Source: CAZDQL01 sp964507325 (GTDB lineage Bacteria > Planctomycetota > UBA1135 > GCA-002686595). From it: a DNA stretch of 9,170 nt. The stretch covers positions 1 through 9,170 of the forward strand of contig CAZDQL010000156.1 in assembly GCA_964507325.1 (NCBI GenBank). Reading direction: 5' to 3'. Positions 6,268-9,170 of the stretch are shown piece after piece; the first letter of the stretch is position 1, and each line of letters opens with the position of its first letter. Under the pieces are notes generated by a model. It did not search any database. It was given only the letters and a program-made list of their open reading frames with translations, and was not told the DNA's origin. The position numbers and the translations under genes were made by a program.

Positions 6268-7524
6268 ATGTTCCGGACACCTGCCACCGGACTCATCGTG
6301 AGTGTTCTTTGCGCATGTACGTCGGGGCTGGCGGTCGCGCAACGTGTGTTGCTGGTCGACCTCGACGACGTGGGGGGGGAGTTCATTGCGCAGACGCCCA
6401 CGCCGGTGCTCGACGCGGTCGCCGCGGCGGGGCTGCACCTGACGAACTTCTACGTGGCGCCGTTGTGCTCCCCCACCCGGGCGCGCATGAATCTGGGCGC
6501 CCGCAGCAGCCACCCCAGCTTGCTCTTGGGGCACCTCGTCAAGCACAAGGGCGACTACGCCATGCCGGTGGGACCCCTGGAGCCCTTGGCGCACGTCGTG
6601 GCCGGGGCGGGCTTCACGACCGCCAAGCTGGGCAAGTGGCACCTGTCGCCGGTCGACGATTTCCTGCACCCGCAGCGCTCCGGCTGGCAGCACTACGCGG
6701 GGGTGATGAGCAACCTGCCCAAGAAGAAGGGAGGGTACTTCCACTTCGGCAAGGTCGTCGACGGGTCCCGGCGGCGAGTGCGGGACCGCTACCTCACGAC
6801 CGACGAGACCGATGACGCCATCGCCTGCGTGCGGTCCGGCGTGAACCTGATCTCACTCAGCTACCACGCCGTCCACAAGCCGTTCCACGAGCCGCCGCGT
6901 CACCTCTACCAGGGGCCGCCACCTGCGGACGACCGGGAGAGGGCCCAGGCCGCTCTCCAGGCGGTCGACGCCGAGCTGGGCCGACTGCTGGGGGAAGCTC
7001 TGCCCCGCGGCTACATGGTGCTGATCTTCTGCGACAACGGCACCGCCGTCGACATCGGGGGGGTCAAGGGATCGGTACGCGAAGGGGCGGTGCGCACCCC
7101 CTGCTTCACCATCGGCTGTGGCGTTTGCCCTGGGAGCGTGGACTCACTCGTGGCGGTCGAGGACGTCTACGCGAGGGTGTTGGACCTCTTCGGGTTGGCC
7201 GGTGGGCCGACGCGCGGACCGGACTCGATCACATTCGCCCCCCAGCTCCTGGGTTCGACCCATCCCGAGCCCCGGCGGGTGGCCTACACGGAGATGTGGA
7301 AGCCGAACGGCGCCGACCCGCGCTGTGATCCGATCGACGTGACCTGGCGTAGAGCGATGCGGACCCAGCGCTACAAGCTGATGAGGGACCAGAAGAAGCC
7401 GGGGGATTGCCTCTACGACCTACTGGTCGATCCCCAGGAGCAGCACGACCTCCTCACCGGAGACCTGGATGCTACGGCGCGCTGGACCCTGCATCTGCTG
7501 CTGCGGCTCATGGGGGCGGTGTAG
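6268..7524 (+). CDS. Secreted type I sulfatase, paralog 2 with altered formylglycine signature
   Basis: A 418-residue paralog of the preceding sulfatase, roughly 70% identical by eye. Signal peptide about 1-24 (AVA before QR). The catalytic set is complete: Asp33-Asp34, Cys67 and Arg71 in CSPTR, Lys123 and His125 (GKWHL), His203 (HAVHKP), Asp256-Asn257 (CDNGT), Lys267 (GGVKGSVREG). The signature after CSPTR reads ARMNLG, so the Thr of the family TG end is replaced by Leu76, on top of Asn75 shared with paralog 1. It also differs in the loop around 148-157 (SNLPKKKGGY versus NNPDKDNDDEY), a charge change from acidic to basic, and has extra Cys residues (284, 287, 353, 381). These changes point to a shifted substrate or altered maturation rather than loss, because the core residues are kept. 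The ATG at 6268 begins the signal peptide. Confidence 0.91.
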   Translation: MFRTPATGLIVSVLCACTSGLAVAQRVLLVDLDDVGGEFIAQTPTPVLDAVAAAGLHLTNFYVAPLCSPTRARMNLGARSSHPSLLLGHLVKHKGDYAMPVGPLEPLAHVVAGAGFTTAKLGKWHLSPVDDFLHPQRSGWQHYAGVMSNLPKKKGGYFHFGKVVDGSRRRVRDRYLTTDETDDAIACVRSGVNLISLSYHAVHKPFHEPPRHLYQGPPPADDRERAQAALQAVDAELGRLLGEALPRGYMVLIFCDNGTAVDIGGVKGSVREGAVRTPCFTIGCGVCPGSVDSLVAVEDVYARVLDLFGLAGGPTRGPDSITFAPQLLGSTHPEPRRVAYTEMWKPNGADPRCDPIDVTWRRAMRTQRYKLMRDQKKPGDCLYDLLVDPQEQHDLLTGDLDATARWTLHLLLRLMGAV

Positions 7525-7571
7525 CGCCACCGCCTTGACCCAATCCTCGCATCGGAGCGGGCGACAGACGC

Positions 7572-7577
7572 TAGCCT
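7572..7577 (+). promoter_or_regulatory. TANNNT box before the phosphoesterase start
   Basis: TAGCCT lies 7 bases before the ATG at 7585, a spacing like that of the boxes before the two sulfatases. No good -35 element lies 17 bases upstream (GCATCG); TTGACC at 7535-7540 is too far away at 31 bases. No Shine-Dalgarno is present. It may be a -10 box for a leaderless transcript. Confidence 0.35.
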
Positions 7578-7584
7578 GTTGCCC

Positions 7585-9170
7585 ATGATCTCCCCTCGCT
7601 GCACCCCCCTGCTGCTGCTCCTCGCCGCCCAAGCTCCCGCCCTGCCCCAGGAGCGCTTCTCCACCGATCGTGAGAGCGCGGTGCAACTGCCCCTGCCGGA
7701 GGAGGACGACGCCTTCGTCTTCGCCGTCTTCGGCGACCGCACGGGGGGACCCGCGGCGGGGATCCAGGTCCTGGCCCAGGCGGTGAAGGAGACGAACCTG
7801 ATCGATCCCGACCTGGTGATGACGGTCGGCGACCTGGTGGATGGGTACAACGAACGCGAAGAGTGGCTGGTCCAGATGACCGAGTACCGCTCGACGATGG
7901 CGGACCTGACCTGTCCCTGGTTCCCGGTGCCGGGCAACCACGACGTCTACTGGCGCGGACCGAACCGCCCCACCGGCGAGCACGACTCCGACTACGAGGA
8001 GCACTTCGGGCCGCTGTGGTACGCCTTCCGCCACAAGGACTGCTGGTTCGTGGTGCTCTACTCCGACGAGGGCAACCCGGAGACGGGGGAGAAGAACTTC
8101 GGCAAGCCCGAGTGCCAGCGCATGAGCCCCGAGCAGTTCGCCTTCCTCGACGGGGTGCTCAACCGGGCGCAGGACGCGCGACACGTCTTCCTCTTCCTGC
8201 ACCACCCGCGCTGGCACGGCGGCGGGTACGGGGACGACTGGGAGCGGGTCCACGCGCGCCTGGCCGCGGCGGGGAACGTGACGGCGGTCTTCGCCGGCCA
8301 CATCCACCGCATGGTCTACGACGGCGTGCGGGACGGGATCGAGTACATGACCCTGGCCACCGTCGGCGGGGCCCAGAGCGAGGTGGTGCCGCGCGCGGGC
8401 TACCTGCACCACTGGAACCTGGTGACGGTGCGGGACGAGGGGATCTCGGCGATCTGCATCCCGGTCGGCGCCCCGATCGATCCGCGCAGCATCACCCGGC
8501 CCCTCTCCGACGAGGCGCGCGCCCTCGCCGGCCACCGGGCGGCGATCGATGCCTACCCCGCCCTCGACGCGGAGGGAGGGGTCGACGGCGTCTACCGCAT
8601 GCGGGTCACGAACCCCTCCACGCGGCCGATCGACATCAACCTCGACTTCGCCAGCGCGGACAGCCGCTGGCTCTTCCTGCCCGACCACTCCCACCTGAAC
8701 CTGGCCCCGGGCCAGGAGCGCGAGCTCGAGATATCCCTCCTGCGCAACCGCGGCAGCCTGGACAGCACCTTCCGCCTGCCCCAGGTGACGGTGCAGATCG
8801 ACAGCCTGGCGGAGGACCACCGGCTCAGCCTTCCCGCCCGCTCCCACCCCCTGCCCCTGGACACCGCCGCCCTGCCCGCGCCCGCCGCACCGGGAGAGGA
8901 GCGCGCTCTGCGCTTCGACGGCCGCCGCGACCACCTGCGCGTGGCCCACGGGGACCTGGAGCTCCCCGACGGCCCCTTCACCCTCGAGTGCTGGGTGCAG
9001 GGGCGCGCCTTCGGCAGTCGGGTCGGGTTGGCCTGCAAGACCGAGAGCTGCGAGTTCGGCTTCTTCACCAACAGCGGCGTGCCGGAGTTCCTGGTGCACC
9101 TGGACGGGGACTACGTCTCGGCCAAGGCGCCGAGCGCCCTCCTGCAGCCGGGGCGCTGGCACCACCTGGC
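7585..9170 (+). CDS. Secreted metallophosphoesterase with LamG-like C-terminal domain (3' end beyond window)
   Basis: A calcineurin-like metallophosphoesterase, with 528 full codons visible and no stop before the window ends. A signal peptide (about 1-19, LLLLLAAQAPA) implies export. The phosphoesterase domain spans about 43-295: GDRT (Asp51; the usual motif I His is Thr53), GDLVDG (Asp83), GNHD (117-120), LHHP (His206), GHIH (238-241). These are the dinuclear-metal ligands, with motif I lacking His. A beta-rich stretch (about 335-420) follows. From about 440 ALRFDGRRDHLRVAHG...FTLECWV...GRWHHL is the pattern of a LamG/concanavalin A-like domain, which often binds glycans. It would hydrolyse a phosphoester outside the cell or in the periplasm; the substrate is unknown. 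The ATG follows the sulfatase 2 stop by 60 bases. The same start codon context is duplicated as a fossil at 6115. Confidence 0.9.
   Translation, partial: MISPRCTPLLLLLAAQAPALPQERFSTDRESAVQLPLPEEDDAFVFAVFGDRTGGPAAGIQVLAQAVKETNLIDPDLVMTVGDLVDGYNEREEWLVQMTEYRSTMADLTCPWFPVPGNHDVYWRGPNRPTGEHDSDYEEHFGPLWYAFRHKDCWFVVLYSDEGNPETGEKNFGKPECQRMSPEQFAFLDGVLNRAQDARHVFLFLHHPRWHGGGYGDDWERVHARLAAAGNVTAVFAGHIHRMVYDGVRDGIEYMTLATVGGAQSEVVPRAGYLHHWNLVTVRDEGISAICIPVGAPIDPRSITRPLSDEARALAGHRAAIDAYPALDAEGGVDGVYRMRVTNPSTRPIDINLDFASADSRWLFLPDHSHLNLAPGQERELEISLLRNRGSLDSTFRLPQVTVQIDSLAEDHRLSLPARSHPLPLDTAALPAPAAPGEERALRFDGRRDHLRVAHGDLELPDGPFTLECWVQGRAFGSRVGLACKTESCEFGFFTNSGVPEFLVHLDGDYVSAKAPSALLQPGRWHHL

Larger units (their letters stand above)
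6193..7662 (+). repeat. Direct tandem duplication, copy B (clp 3' fossil, sulfatase 2, phosphoesterase 5' end)
   Basis: Right copy of the 1.47-kb unit. It starts with the clp fossil, carries sulfatase 2 with its own promoter region, and ends in the signal-peptide codons of the intact phosphoesterase gene. The coding parts are still closely alignable over their full length, with one single-residue difference in length, but many silent and replacement changes show that the duplication is old. Limits are approximate. Confidence 0.8.

Noticed and set aside
7420..9165. A 581-codon open frame on the minus strand opposite the phosphoesterase and the end of sulfatase 2.
   Set aside because: Its translation is Val/Gly/Ala/Arg-rich without domains, while the plus strand carries clear catalytic motifs and a signal peptide. 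It is a GC-bias shadow.
1..9170. CRISPR arrays, insertion sequences, phage genes or known defence systems.
   Set aside because: No short regularly spaced repeats, transposase motifs or terminal inverted repeats were seen. The only long repeat is the 1.47-kb sulfatase duplication.

Overview
The window is very GC-rich and densely coding, with strong third-position G/C bias. It suggests a member of the Planctomycetota or a relative. The reasons are a soluble Hanks-type Ser/Thr kinase, paralogous secreted sulfatases, a secreted phosphoesterase joined to a LamG-like domain, GTG starts, and no clear Shine-Dalgarno sites. This placement is inference from gene content; no rRNA or marker gene is present.

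Left half, minus strand (99-3216): three genes read leftward as a tight operon. They are a cytosolic Ser/Thr protein kinase, a protein with two cysteine-rich YkgJ-type (CxxCxxCC) segments, and a membrane-anchored TPR protein with an HExxH metallopeptidase (peptidase MA-like) domain. Both junctions are 4-base GTGA overlaps, so the genes are probably translationally coupled.

Middle (3217-3427): a 211-bp divergent intergenic region holds an almost uninterrupted pyrimidine tract directly before the next gene.

Right half, plus strand (3428-9170): a single-ring ClpA/ClpC-type AAA+ unfoldase with an unrecognised N-terminal domain comes first. Two tandem secreted sulfatases follow, then a secreted metallophosphoesterase with a LamG-like C-terminal domain that runs off the window.

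The best-supported unusual feature is the history of the sulfatase pair. The 212-bp spacer between the sulfatases carries a decayed copy of the start of the downstream phosphoesterase gene, followed by a decayed copy of the end of the upstream clp gene. This is the junction expected from a direct tandem duplication of a unit of about 1.47 kb, from the clp 3' end through the sulfatase to the phosphoesterase 5' end. The ancestral order was therefore clp-sulfatase-phosphoesterase. The two sulfatases have since diverged, including in the formylglycine signature. The three secreted-enzyme genes also share a TANNNT box 6-8 bases before the start codon, which suggests leaderless transcripts.

I see no CRISPR array, insertion sequence, rRNA or tRNA. 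No recognised defence system is present.
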